A stretch of 64,000 bases of DNA from Actinopolymorpha cephalotaxi (lineage in GTDB: Bacteria > Actinomycetota > Actinomycetes > Propionibacteriales > Actinopolymorphaceae). Location of the stretch: positions 4,300,850-4,364,849 of the forward strand of contig NZ_JACBZA010000001.1 of the NCBI RefSeq assembly GCF_013408535.1, read 5' to 3'. Each line of letters opens with the position of its first letter. The stretch's first letter is position 1. A model generated the notes under the pieces. It searched no databases. It was not told the origin of the DNA and was given only the letters and a program-made list of their open reading frames with translations. The position numbers and the translations under genes are program-made. This document shows positions 34,464 through 42,391 of the stretch, one piece after another.

Positions 34464-34973
34464 ATGACGACTACACGGGACGACACACCCCCTGCCCTCG
34501 ACGAGCGCTCGGTGCTGCTGACCATGCTCGACTACACCCGCAAGACCGCGATCGCGAAAGCCGAGGGCCTCTCCGACGCCGACGCCGCGAAGGCGCCGCT
34601 GCCGACCTCGCCACTGATGACGGTCTCCGGGGTGATCAGTCACCTGCGCTGGGTGGAGTACTCCTGGATCCAGTGCCGACTGCTCGGCCACGAGGACGAG
34701 GGACCCTGGACCGACGAGGACCCCGACCGGGAGTTCCACTACCGGCTCACCATGCCGCTGGCCGAGGTGATCGCCGACTACGAGGCGATGGCCCGCGAGC
34801 ACGACGCGCTGATCGCCGGCTGGGACCTCGACATGGTGGCCGCCCAGAAGTTCCGCGACGGGCGGGAGTTCAACCTGCGCTGGATCCTGAACCACCTGGT
34901 CGAGGAGAACGCCCGCCACAACGGGCACATCGACATCATCCGCGAGCTCGTCGACGGGACGACCGGCGACTGA
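34464..34973 (+). CDS. DinB family protein (DUF664)
   Basis: A 169-residue four-helix-bundle protein. It has the DUF664/DinB_2 signature: LDERSVLLTMLDYTR near the start, SGVISHLRWVEYSWIQ with the first metal-ligand His, and the C-terminal LNHLVEENARHNGHIDIIREL with further His residues. DinB-like proteins bind a divalent metal, and several are thiol-dependent S-transferases (mycothiol or bacillithiol enzymes). In an actinobacterium mycothiol is the likely thiol. It is divergent from the GntR-controlled operon and shares its operator region. A paralogue lies at 54227. Confidence 0.88.
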   Translation: MTTTRDDTPPALDERSVLLTMLDYTRKTAIAKAEGLSDADAAKAPLPTSPLMTVSGVISHLRWVEYSWIQCRLLGHEDEGPWTDEDPDREFHYRLTMPLAEVIADYEAMAREHDALIAGWDLDMVAAQKFRDGREFNLRWILNHLVEENARHNGHIDIIRELVDGTTGD

Positions 34974-34979
34974 AGATCA

Positions 34980-35720
34980 TTACGGCACGCGGAACGCCCG
35001 CCAGTAGCCACCGGGTGTCGTACCCACCTGGTCGCGGAACCGGCGGCGCAGGTTGACCGCCGAGGTGAGGCCGACGCGGGTGGCGATCGTCTCCACCGGC
35101 AGGTCGGTCTCCTCCAGCAGTGCGCGTACCACCCGCTGGGACAGCAGCCACGCTCCCGGGCTGGTGCCGAGCCGGTCGGCGAACCGCCGCGCCAGGGTGC
35201 GCGGCGAGACGCTGAGGTGCGCGGCCAGCCGCGCGAGCAGCGCGCCGCGTACGCCGCGCCGTGGTCCCGGCGTACGAGATGAAGACACAGGTCGACGCCC
35301 GCACCCGCACCGGCGCTGGTGGCGACGTCACCGTGGTCGACGTAGAGCACGTCCGGCTGCACCTGGATCCGCGGGAACTCCCGCGCCAGCCGGCGTTCGC
35401 CCAGTGCGTGGTGGCCGAGCGGCCGTCCAGCAGCCCGGTGCGCGCCAGCGCGAACACTCCCGTGCAGATCGTGGCCAGCCGCGCCCCACGGGCGTGTGCT
35501 GCCAGCAGTGCCGAGCGCACGGGGTCCGACAGCGGCTCCTCCACCGGCTTACACCCCGGGATGATCGCGGTGTCCGCGGATTCGAGCGCCGACAGGTCGT
35601 GCTCGACGTACATCGCGTAGCCCGCCGACGTTGGCACCGTCCCGGGCGTCTGCGTGCACACCCCGAACTCGTAGTGCCTCGGCACCCCGGGCCGCGCCGT
35701 GCCACGCCCGCACCGGAGAT
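34980..35720 (-). pseudogene. GlxA-type AraC regulator (DJ-1/PfpI + AraC HTH), degraded
   Basis: Three frames hold pieces of one regulator. The upstream piece has HYEFGVCTQTPGTVPTSAGYAM, then TAIIPGC and LATICTGVFALARTGLLDG, the DJ-1/PfpI domain. After a one-base loss near 35385 the frame changes to VQPDVLYVDHGDVATSAGAG and ends at DHGAAYAAR. A further jump leads directly to ARLAAHLSVSPRTLARRF and VGLTSAVNLRRRFRDQVGTTP, the AraC HTH. The usual linker of about 40 residues between DHGAA and the HTH is missing, and so are the first 30 or so residues of the PfpI domain. Truncation, frameshift and deletion together indicate a dead gene. Confidence 0.82.
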
Positions 35721-36573
35721 TCCTTAGGTCGTCGCAAACCCTCGGCGCCTCGGGAGGTTCAACGACGGTTCTGGTGCCGAATTGCGAAAGGGGTGGTCGA
35801 GTGCGGATGCGGCCATTGCATGCGTCGTGTCGGTGTCGTTTGCATGACGGAGGTTTCGCAAAGGCGGCGCCATGCTCCCGATCAGCGTTACCAGCCGTCA
35901 GGTAGGTGCCTGCATTCGCAGAACGCGAGGAGGTCGCGTTACTGATGGCGGCGGGCCCGGAGTTCGCCAATCGCCACGCAGCCCGGTCGAAGCCGGTCGA
36001 CGATCTCTCGGGAGCTACGCAGCAACGCCGCTACCCGTAGAAGGCGCCTGGGCTATCGGACATCAGTCGCTCAATGCCACTCCGAGCACGCTCGGCCGGC
36101 CACCCGGAGGACACGAGGCCGCGTTCACCCCAGGTGGGACATGACAGGTCAGGCCACTCATTCACACCAGGGGCAGGCGGTATACGGGATGGACATATTC
36201 GGAAAGCGTTGGCGTGTCGGTCCGCAGTGTCCGATCCGATGGCGCTCAGAACGAATCGCCACGACCGCACGAATGAGAAGCTCGTAGAGGCCGGCGCGCC
36301 CTTCGCGCCGCGCCATTCTGGTTGGATGCTCTGATTACACGTCGCCCCGAATCCAATATTCTTCGTCTTAATCCTCAGCCAAGCCTGCGAGTAAGACTTC
36401 GGGTGTCCGGGTACTCCCCCACAGGGCAAGACCGAAGAGTTTCTCTTTTGGTGAAATCAAATCAGCAGCAGACATCGGGACGAGATTACGGTTTCCAGCC
36501 TGGCTGGACGTCGCATGGATCCGGACGACCGACCTCTCCGCCGACGTCTGCGTCAAACCAATCAGGGGGGAAA
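35721..36573 (+). other. 853-bp stretch without a supported gene
   Basis: Several frames are open here but none has domain-like sequence or a ribosome site. GC drops towards the right end (about 36200-36560), in front of the beta-helix gene. The left part probably includes the eroded 5' end of the AraC-type gene. The last 100 bases presumably carry the promoter of the secreted protein at 36574; I could not pick a convincing -10/-35 pair. Confidence 0.5.
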
Positions 36574-37716
36574 ATGCGCAAGATACGCATTCGCCATGCG
36601 GCTGTGGCCGGCGTTCTCGGTCTGGCTGCCGCAGCGGTGCCGGTGGTGGCCAACGCAGACACGACGACGGACGTGTCATGCGACAGCGCCGCGCTGATAG
36701 ACGCCATCAACAATGCCGCGCCAGGTGACACGCTCAATCTGGCCGCCGGGTGCAACTACATATTGAACGACTCCACGGGGGCCCTTCCGGAGATCAGCGT
36801 GCCGCTGACCATTCACGGGTTCGGTAGCACGATACAGCGTGATCCGAGCGCGAGTCCCTTCCGTCTCTTCACCGTCAACAGCACCTTCAACCTCGATCGA
36901 GTGACACTCGCGGGAGGCGACGCAAGCGCCTCTCCAGGGGGGTTTGGAGGGGCGGTCGCGGTATTCAGTGGTACAACCAACCTGACCAGAGTGACCATCC
37001 AGAACAACAGGGGCAACTTCTCCGGCGGGCTCGGCGGGGTTTCCGGCACCATCGTCACCGTTTCGCGTAGCCGTATTCAGAACAACTTCGCCCTGGTAAA
37101 CGGCGGGGGTGCTGCAAACGACGGCACGATGAGTCTCACGGACACCGTTGTCACCGACAACCATGCCGGCCAGAAGGGCGGAGGTCTGGCCAACGACGGG
37201 AGGCTCACGGTCACTCGAACCACGGTCAACAGCAACGTGGCCGACAACGTCGGCGGCGGGATCGCCAACCTCAGCCCCGGAACGGTGTCGCTCATCCAGA
37301 GCGTGGTGAACAACAACACCTCCAACAATGCACCCGGGGGAATCGACAACGAGGCCGGCGCCGGCGCGGTCACGTTGAGCAACTCCGTCGTCCGGGGCAA
37401 CACACCCACGAACTGCTCGCCCACGCCAGTCAGCGGATGCACGGACAGGCAGTCGATCGTCCCTCCGACAACATGTTCGCCGGGGGCGTCTGGTCCAGGC
37501 AGGGAGGCGACCGGGTGGACAGGTCAACCATCCCCGCACAAGGTATCCCCGCACAAGGTATCCCCGCACAAGGGGAAGGTCGGTAGCGACAAACCCGGGC
37601 GGACGATGATGTCATCCACTTCTGGAACCACGCCGCATCATGGCGCAGCCTCCGGCCATGATCGACGACACGTGGAGTCGTCCCAGGCCGAGTCAACTCG
37701 GTCAGCAGAGCGCTAG
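36574..37716 (+). CDS. Secreted right-handed beta-helix protein, odd C-terminal tail
   Basis: A 380-residue exported protein. Residues 1-29 form a Sec signal peptide with basic start and VVANA cleavage. Residues 35-290 consist of beta-helix coils of the Chlam_PMP/polymorphic repeat type, with recurring GGG(L/I)AN and NN units such as VTDNHAGQKGGGLANDG. The body ends with VRGNTPTNCSPTPVSGCTD; relatives usually stop just there. Here the frame runs on for about 80 residues rich in Ser, Pro, His and Thr, including a SPHKV tandem repeat, so a lost stop or frameshift is likely. A six-G run lies before the ATG. The role is probably extracellular binding or adhesion. Confidence 0.72.
   Translation: MRKIRIRHAAVAGVLGLAAAAVPVVANADTTTDVSCDSAALIDAINNAAPGDTLNLAAGCNYILNDSTGALPEISVPLTIHGFGSTIQRDPSASPFRLFTVNSTFNLDRVTLAGGDASASPGGFGGAVAVFSGTTNLTRVTIQNNRGNFSGGLGGVSGTIVTVSRSRIQNNFALVNGGGAANDGTMSLTDTVVTDNHAGQKGGGLANDGRLTVTRTTVNSNVADNVGGGIANLSPGTVSLIQSVVNNNTSNNAPGGIDNEAGAGAVTLSNSVVRGNTPTNCSPTPVSGCTDRQSIVPPTTCSPGASGPGREATGWTGQPSPHKVSPHKVSPHKGKVGSDKPGRTMMSSTSGTTPHHGAASGHDRRHVESSQAESTRSAER
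37531..37575 (+). repeat. 15-bp tandem repeat, three units
   Basis: The unit TCCCCGCACAAGGTA occurs twice in a row and a third time with the last three bases changed. It lies inside the unusual tail of the beta-helix gene and encodes SPHKV units. The period is a multiple of three, so the frame is kept whatever the copy number. Confidence 0.9.
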
Positions 37717-37927
37717 CCAGCAGGCCGCACGCGGACCTCCTGGCAGGTGTGGGCACCCATCAACCTCACATCTGCCGGGAGGTCCTCATGCTGTCCGGTC
37801 CCGCACTTTCACCTGCAGCCGTAGCCGCTGTCCATGGGACCAGGGTTCGCGTTCGGCGAGGGCCTGGTCTACAGCCGGACGCGCTACCGCTTCTGACCGG
37901 GCAAACCCAGGGTGGGAACCGCTCCCC

Positions 37928-38497
37928 TCACCGGCCGACGAACGCGACGACCTCCTCCAGAGCCGGGTCGTAGCCGTCGGTGGTGTCCACCGTGATCGTC
38001 GGCACCGGCAGGGACAGTCGTACGAACGACTCGTAGTGCGTCCTCGCCTCCTCCAGCGTCTGCGGCCCCTGCGCGTCCGCGTGCGCGCGGCGGGTCGGGG
38101 TCTCGGCGAACCGGCGAAGGTTCCTGGCGTGGGCGGCCTCGATGTCGGCCGTGCACTGCACGATGCGGATGTCCGCGATCTCCTGCAGGGGCTCCAGCCC
38201 GCGCTTCCAGTTCCAGTCCTGGAAGGCCGCCTCCGCGACCAGGGTGACGCCGGACTTCAACAGGAGTTCGAGAACCTCGAAGAACAGCGGGAAGGTCCGC
38301 TGGGTCAGTGGATCTCCAACCGTGGCCCCGTCGAACTCGGGGTGGGCGTGCACCATGCCCTCCTTGATCTCGTCCCGGCAGATCGCCGGGCAGCCGACCG
38401 ACCGCGCGACCGCGTGCGCGAGGGTCGTCTTCCCGAAACCGGCGGGACCGCTGATCACGATGAGGATGGGAGTGCCCGCGTACTCAAGCTCGTCCAT
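37928..38497 (-). CDS. P-loop kinase-like ATPase (AAA_33 type)
   Basis: A 189-residue single-domain NTPase. Walker A is ISGPAGFGKTTLAHAVA (about residues 15-31). The nucleotide/substrate-binding part includes CRDEIKEGMV and LVAEAAFQDWNW, and a lid-like Arg cluster RNLRRFAETPTRRAH follows. These are marks of small-molecule kinases of the zeta-toxin/AAA_33 group. The cellular substrate is unknown. It stands alone, divergent from the FadR-type regulator. Confidence 0.78.
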   Translation of the reverse strand: MDELEYAGTPILIVISGPAGFGKTTLAHAVARSVGCPAICRDEIKEGMVHAHPEFDGATVGDPLTQRTFPLFFEVLELLLKSGVTLVAEAAFQDWNWKRGLEPLQEIADIRIVQCTADIEAAHARNLRRFAETPTRRAHADAQGPQTLEEARTHYESFVRLSLPVPTITVDTTDGYDPALEEVVAFVGR

Positions 38498-38527
38498 GGC
38501 CCCTGAGTCTGGTGCAGCGGATGCGCA

Positions 38528-38539
38528 AAGATAAGTCTT
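38528..38539. promoter_or_regulatory. Short palindrome AAGA-TAAG-TCTT before the FadR-type gene
   Basis: A 4+4 bp inverted repeat that directly precedes a TTGACC sequence (-35 candidate at about 38543), with AATATG 17 bases further on. It may be part of the operator of the divergent P-loop and FadR genes. The match is short, so this is tentative. Confidence 0.3.
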
Positions 38540-38619
38540 GTGTTGACCCCCGCGCGCATGCGAGAAATATGGGGGGAGATCAGGTCCGCGTCCGCGGGCC
38601 CAGGCGAAAGGATCATCCG

Positions 38620-39321
38620 GTGGCAGCTCCGGTGACGGAGGCGGCGATCGAGAAGGTTCGCCAACTCATCATCGGCGGCGAACTCGGACCGGGCTCCCGC
38701 CTTCCTCCCGAGGGGACCCTGGCCGAGCGGCTCGGCGTCTCCCGCAGCAGTACGCGGGAGGCGGTGCGCGCGCTGGTCACCGCCAGGGTTCTCGACGTAC
38801 GCCGCGGTGACGGCACCTACGTCACGAGTCTGCGACCGCAACTTCTCCTTGACGGCATCGGGTTCGCGGTCGAGCTGATGCGGGACGACTCCGCACTGGA
38901 GCTCATCGAGGTCCGGCGCGTGCTCGAGCCCGCGGTCACCGCGCTGGCGGCGGACCGGGCCACCGCCAACCAGCTGCAGCAGATCGGCGACAGCCTGGGC
39001 CGGATGCGCCAGGCCAACGGCCACGAGGAGTTCGTACGTTTCGACGCGGAGTTCCACGACCTGGTGGGCGAGGCGTCCGGCAACGAGACGCTGGCGTCGA
39101 TGGTGCGGGGAGTGTCCAGCCGGTCACTGCGCGCCAGAGTGTGGCGCGACATCCTCGAGGCCGACGCCTCCGAGCGCACCATGGCCGAACACGAACGCAT
39201 CTACGCCGCACTCCAGGTCCGGGACAGCGCGTCCGCACAGGCCGCGGCCCTGCTGCACGTCCGCTCGACCGAGATCTGGCTGCGCCAGGTGCTCGACGCG
39301 AACCGCGCGCAGACCTCTTGA
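38620..39321 (+). CDS. FadR-subfamily GntR transcriptional regulator
   Basis: A 233-residue regulator. The winged HTH is at residues 5-70: TEAAIEKVRQLIIGG, GSRLPPEGTLAERLGVSRSSTREAVRAL, RRGDGTYV. The all-helical FCD domain follows, with its metal/effector His residues: FDAEFHDLVGEAS, the EHERIYAAL segment and LLHVRSTE near the end. FCD regulators usually respond to sugar acids or other organic acids. GTG 38620 is chosen because AAAGGA lies 8 bases before it; the frame is open to 38512. The fucosidase, sulfatase and dehydrogenase genes downstream are its likely targets. Confidence 0.88.
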   Translation: MAAPVTEAAIEKVRQLIIGGELGPGSRLPPEGTLAERLGVSRSSTREAVRALVTARVLDVRRGDGTYVTSLRPQLLLDGIGFAVELMRDDSALELIEVRRVLEPAVTALAADRATANQLQQIGDSLGRMRQANGHEEFVRFDAEFHDLVGEASGNETLASMVRGVSSRSLRARVWRDILEADASERTMAEHERIYAALQVRDSASAQAAALLHVRSTEIWLRQVLDANRAQTS

Positions 39322-39393
39322 CAGACTCCCCGGCGCCGTTACGGTTACGAAACATCCGATCTTTCCGGCCGTAGGTAGGAGCGCCGTTCCGCG

Positions 39394-40869
39394 ATGTCCA
39401 CCGACAGCACCGCCGCGCCCTTCGCGGCCACCTTCGACTCCCTCCGTCAGTTCGAGTGCCCGGACTGGTTCCGTGACGCCAAGCTCGGCATCTGGTCGCA
39501 CTGGGGCGCCCAGTCGGTCCCGATGTACGGCGACTGGTACGCGCGGAACATGTACATCGAGTGCCACGACCAGTACCGCCACCACCTGCGGACGTACGGC
39601 CACCCGTCCAAGGTCGGCTACAAGGACATCGTGGCGCGGTGGAAGGCGGAGAACTTCGACCCCGAGGGCCTGATGGACCTCTACGCCGCGGCGGGCGCGA
39701 AGTACTTCGTCGGCCAGGCCACCCACCATGACAACTTCTTCAACTACGACTCGCGAATCCACCGGTGGAACTCGGTGCGGATGGGCCCGAAGAAGGACAT
39801 CACCAAGCTGTGGAAGGACGCCGCGGACGCACGGGGCCTGAAGTTCGGGCTCACCGAACACCATGGTGCGGCGTTCTCGTGGTCCAACACCAACAAGGGC
39901 GCGGACAAGGCCGGCCCGTACGCCGGAGTGCCCTACGACGGCAACGACCCGGCGTACGAGGAGCTCTACCTGCCCAACCGCGAGCACTACGACCCGGCCC
40001 GCGCCGGCGAGCTCGACATCGCCAACTGGTACACGGGAAACAAGAAGTGGCACCAGCACTGGCTGGAAGTGATGAAGGAGATCATCGACCTCTACCAGCC
40101 GGAGCTGCTGTACTCCGACGGGCCGGTGCCGTTCGGCGAGAAGAACGGCTACGACATCGGCCTGGAGGCGATCTCCTATCTCTACAACGCAAGTGCTGCC
40201 CGCAACGGTGGAGTAAACCAGGCGGTCTACAACCAGAAGGACCGCCGCCAGGAGATCTACTCCGTCGGCGTCATGGACATCGAGCGCAGCCAGGAACCCG
40301 ACATCAAACCCGAGCCCTGGCAGACCGACACCTCGGTGGGCGACTGGTTCTACAACGTCCGCGACGTCTACAAGACCGCGGGCCACGTGGTCGAGCTGCT
40401 GGTGGACATCGTGTCCAAGAACGGCAACCTGCTGCTGAACATCCCGCAGCGGCCCGACGGCACCCTCGACGACGAGTGCACGTACCTCCTCACGTCCATG
40501 GGGCGCTGGATCGACGTGTGCGGTGAGGGCATCTACGGCACCCGGCCGTTCCGGGTGTCCGGCGAAGGCGGCAGCGCGGTCCGGATCGAGGGCTTCCGCG
40601 AGGACGCGGTGGAGTGGGCGAGCACCGACCTCCGCTTCACCCGTAAGGGAAACACGCTCTACGCGTTCCAGATGCGGTGGCCGGAGGACGGCCGTACGGT
40701 GATCCACAGTCTCCGTCCGGACGACCGGGCCCGCTCGGTGCGGCTGCTCGGCGGCGGAGAGGTGCCGTTCGAGCAGGCCGGCGGCGTGCTGGTGGCGCAG
40801 CTTCCCGAACACCGGCCGGTGGACGAGGTGAACTGCCTCGCCATCGACTTTGAGCACCTGGCTCAGTAG
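39394..40869 (+). CDS. Alpha-L-fucosidase, GH29
   Basis: A 491-residue glycosidase. The N-terminal barrel start is diagnostic: WFRDAKLGIWSHWGAQSVP then GDWYARNMY. The middle has YFVGQATHHDNFFNYDS and FGLTEHHGAAFSW. The catalytic nucleophile is probably Asp in LLYSDGPVPFGE, and LLLNIPQRPDGTLDD is the usual GH29 end of barrel. There is no signal peptide, so the enzyme acts in the cytoplasm on imported fuco-oligosaccharides. A regulator lies upstream and a sulfatase downstream, which points to sulfated fucans or fucosylated glycans. AGGAG lies 12 bases before the ATG, a long spacing. Confidence 0.9.
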   Translation: MSTDSTAAPFAATFDSLRQFECPDWFRDAKLGIWSHWGAQSVPMYGDWYARNMYIECHDQYRHHLRTYGHPSKVGYKDIVARWKAENFDPEGLMDLYAAAGAKYFVGQATHHDNFFNYDSRIHRWNSVRMGPKKDITKLWKDAADARGLKFGLTEHHGAAFSWSNTNKGADKAGPYAGVPYDGNDPAYEELYLPNREHYDPARAGELDIANWYTGNKKWHQHWLEVMKEIIDLYQPELLYSDGPVPFGEKNGYDIGLEAISYLYNASAARNGGVNQAVYNQKDRRQEIYSVGVMDIERSQEPDIKPEPWQTDTSVGDWFYNVRDVYKTAGHVVELLVDIVSKNGNLLLNIPQRPDGTLDDECTYLLTSMGRWIDVCGEGIYGTRPFRVSGEGGSAVRIEGFREDAVEWASTDLRFTRKGNTLYAFQMRWPEDGRTVIHSLRPDDRARSVRLLGGGEVPFEQAGGVLVAQLPEHRPVDEVNCLAIDFEHLAQ

Positions 40870-40933
40870 GACCACGTAGGCCGCTCGGCGACCACCGAAC
40901 ACAGCCGGGCAGACTGGGGCGTCGAAGCCACTC

Positions 40934-40946
40934 GGAACGCGTTTCC
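40934..40946. promoter_or_regulatory. LacI-type operator-like sequence before the sulfatase gene
   Basis: GGAACGCGTTTCC contains the exact palindrome AACGCGTT with a central CG, the usual core of LacI-family operators. It lies 18 bases before the sulfatase start. No LacI gene is in the window, so this is a weak call. Confidence 0.3.
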
Positions 40947-40963
40947 GGCGAAGGAGATCTTCG

Positions 40964-42352
40964 ATGCCCCAGTCCGGCCCCGCCCGGCACGAGTCCACGC
41001 TGCACGATTCCAGCCGTCCCAACGTCGTCGTGATGCACTGTCACGACCTCGGCCGGTTCCTCGGCTGCTACGGCAACGAGACCGTCGCCACCCCGCATCT
41101 GGACGCGCTGGCCGCGGACGGCGTGCGCTTCGACCGGTCGTTCACCACCGCGCCGCAGTGCAGCCCGTCGCGGGCCTCGCTGTTCACCGGCCGCTACCCG
41201 CACGTCAACGGCGTGCTCGGGCTGACGCACCAGGACTTCGCCTGGGACCTGCACCCCGGCGAACGCCACCTGGGCGGCCTGTTGCGCGACCAGGGGTACC
41301 GGACCGCGCTGATCGGCGTGCAGCACGAGTCGCGGGCCCGGACCGACGAGGAGCTCGCCGCCCGGCTCGGCTTCGACCACGTGGACGCCGGCATGACCCG
41401 GGCGGAGCCGGTGTCGAAGGCCGCGGTCGACCACCTGGGGCAGCTCGTCGAGGGTGACCGGCCCTTCTACCTGCAGGTCGGGTTCCTCGAGCCGCACCGG
41501 ATGCCCGGGGACCGCGACGAGCCCGGGGTGATGGGCTTCCTCGGCAACCACCTGGAGCCGGACGACAGCCTGGGCGTGGCGATCCCGGCGTACCTCCAGG
41601 ACACTCCGTCCGCACGCACCGAGCTCGCCGAACTGCAGGGCGCGGTCCGGCACATGGACGAGGCCGCCGGGCGGGTGCTGGCCGAGCTGGACCGGCTGGG
41701 CGCGACCGGCAACACGATCATGGTCTTCACCACCGACCACGGGCTCGCCCTCCCCCGGGCCAAGTGCTCGCTGTACGACCCGGGGCTGGAGACCGCGCTG
41801 ATCATCCGCTACCCCGACGGCGGCTGGACCGGCGGGCAGGTGCACGACGCGCTGGTGTCCCACGTCGACCTGCTGCCCACGCTGCTGGCAGCCGTCGGCT
41901 CCGCGGCCGGCGACGAGGTGCACGGGCGCAGTTTCCTTCCGCTGCTGAACGGCGAGGAGCACCCGCGGCGGCAGGAGATCTTCGGGGAGATGACCTACCA
42001 CGACTACTACGACCCGCGCCGCTGCATCAGAACCGAACGCCACAAGCTGATCGCCAACTTCAGCTCCGCACCCGCGTTCATGGATCCCAGCCAGGGCTGG
42101 ATGCGGCGGTGCCGGCCGAAGGTGCAGACCGAGGGCCCGGCGTCCTACCACCCGTCGCTGGAGTTGTACGACCTGGCGGCGGATCCGGCCGAGCTCACCA
42201 ACCTGGTGGGCGATCCGGACCACGCCGGCGTCGTGGCCGAACTGTCGGCCAAGCTGGCGGAGTGGATGACGCGGACCAAGGACCCGCTGGTCGACGGCGC
42301 GGTGACCTCGCCGCTGCACTCCAAGACGATGAACGCCCTGCTCAGGGCGTGA
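40964..42352 (+). CDS. Sulfatase (formylglycine-dependent, type I)
   Basis: A 462-residue sulfatase. The formylglycine site is CSPSRASLFTGRYPH (about residues 66-80), a complete C-x-P-S-R motif in which the Cys would be oxidised by FGE. The calcium site at the N-terminus reads VVMHCHDLGRFLGCYG; most sulfatases have two Asp here, but this one has His-Asp, as in a sub-branch of the family. The other ligand pair is TTDHGLALPRAK. There is no signal peptide. With the GH29 enzyme 94 bases upstream, it probably removes sulfate from sulfated fucose or amino-sugar units in the cytoplasm. AAGGAG precedes the ATG. Confidence 0.9.
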   Translation: MPQSGPARHESTLHDSSRPNVVVMHCHDLGRFLGCYGNETVATPHLDALAADGVRFDRSFTTAPQCSPSRASLFTGRYPHVNGVLGLTHQDFAWDLHPGERHLGGLLRDQGYRTALIGVQHESRARTDEELAARLGFDHVDAGMTRAEPVSKAAVDHLGQLVEGDRPFYLQVGFLEPHRMPGDRDEPGVMGFLGNHLEPDDSLGVAIPAYLQDTPSARTELAELQGAVRHMDEAAGRVLAELDRLGATGNTIMVFTTDHGLALPRAKCSLYDPGLETALIIRYPDGGWTGGQVHDALVSHVDLLPTLLAAVGSAAGDEVHGRSFLPLLNGEEHPRRQEIFGEMTYHDYYDPRRCIRTERHKLIANFSSAPAFMDPSQGWMRRCRPKVQTEGPASYHPSLELYDLAADPAELTNLVGDPDHAGVVAELSAKLAEWMTRTKDPLVDGAVTSPLHSKTMNALLRA

Positions 42353-42391
42353 CCGGTTCGCCCTGAGCGCAGCGGGCGGCGGGTCAGCCGG

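Noticed and set aside
37531-37575. Possible CRISPR-like or other functional repeat array
   Set aside because: Units of 15 bp in direct contact without spacers are a simple tandem repeat inside a coding frame.
39124-41022. 632-residue open frame on the minus strand opposite the fucosidase
   Set aside because: It is the antisense of a gene with clear GH29 motifs; the translation is biased (His, Val, Arg) and has no domain. Such frames are common in high-GC DNA.
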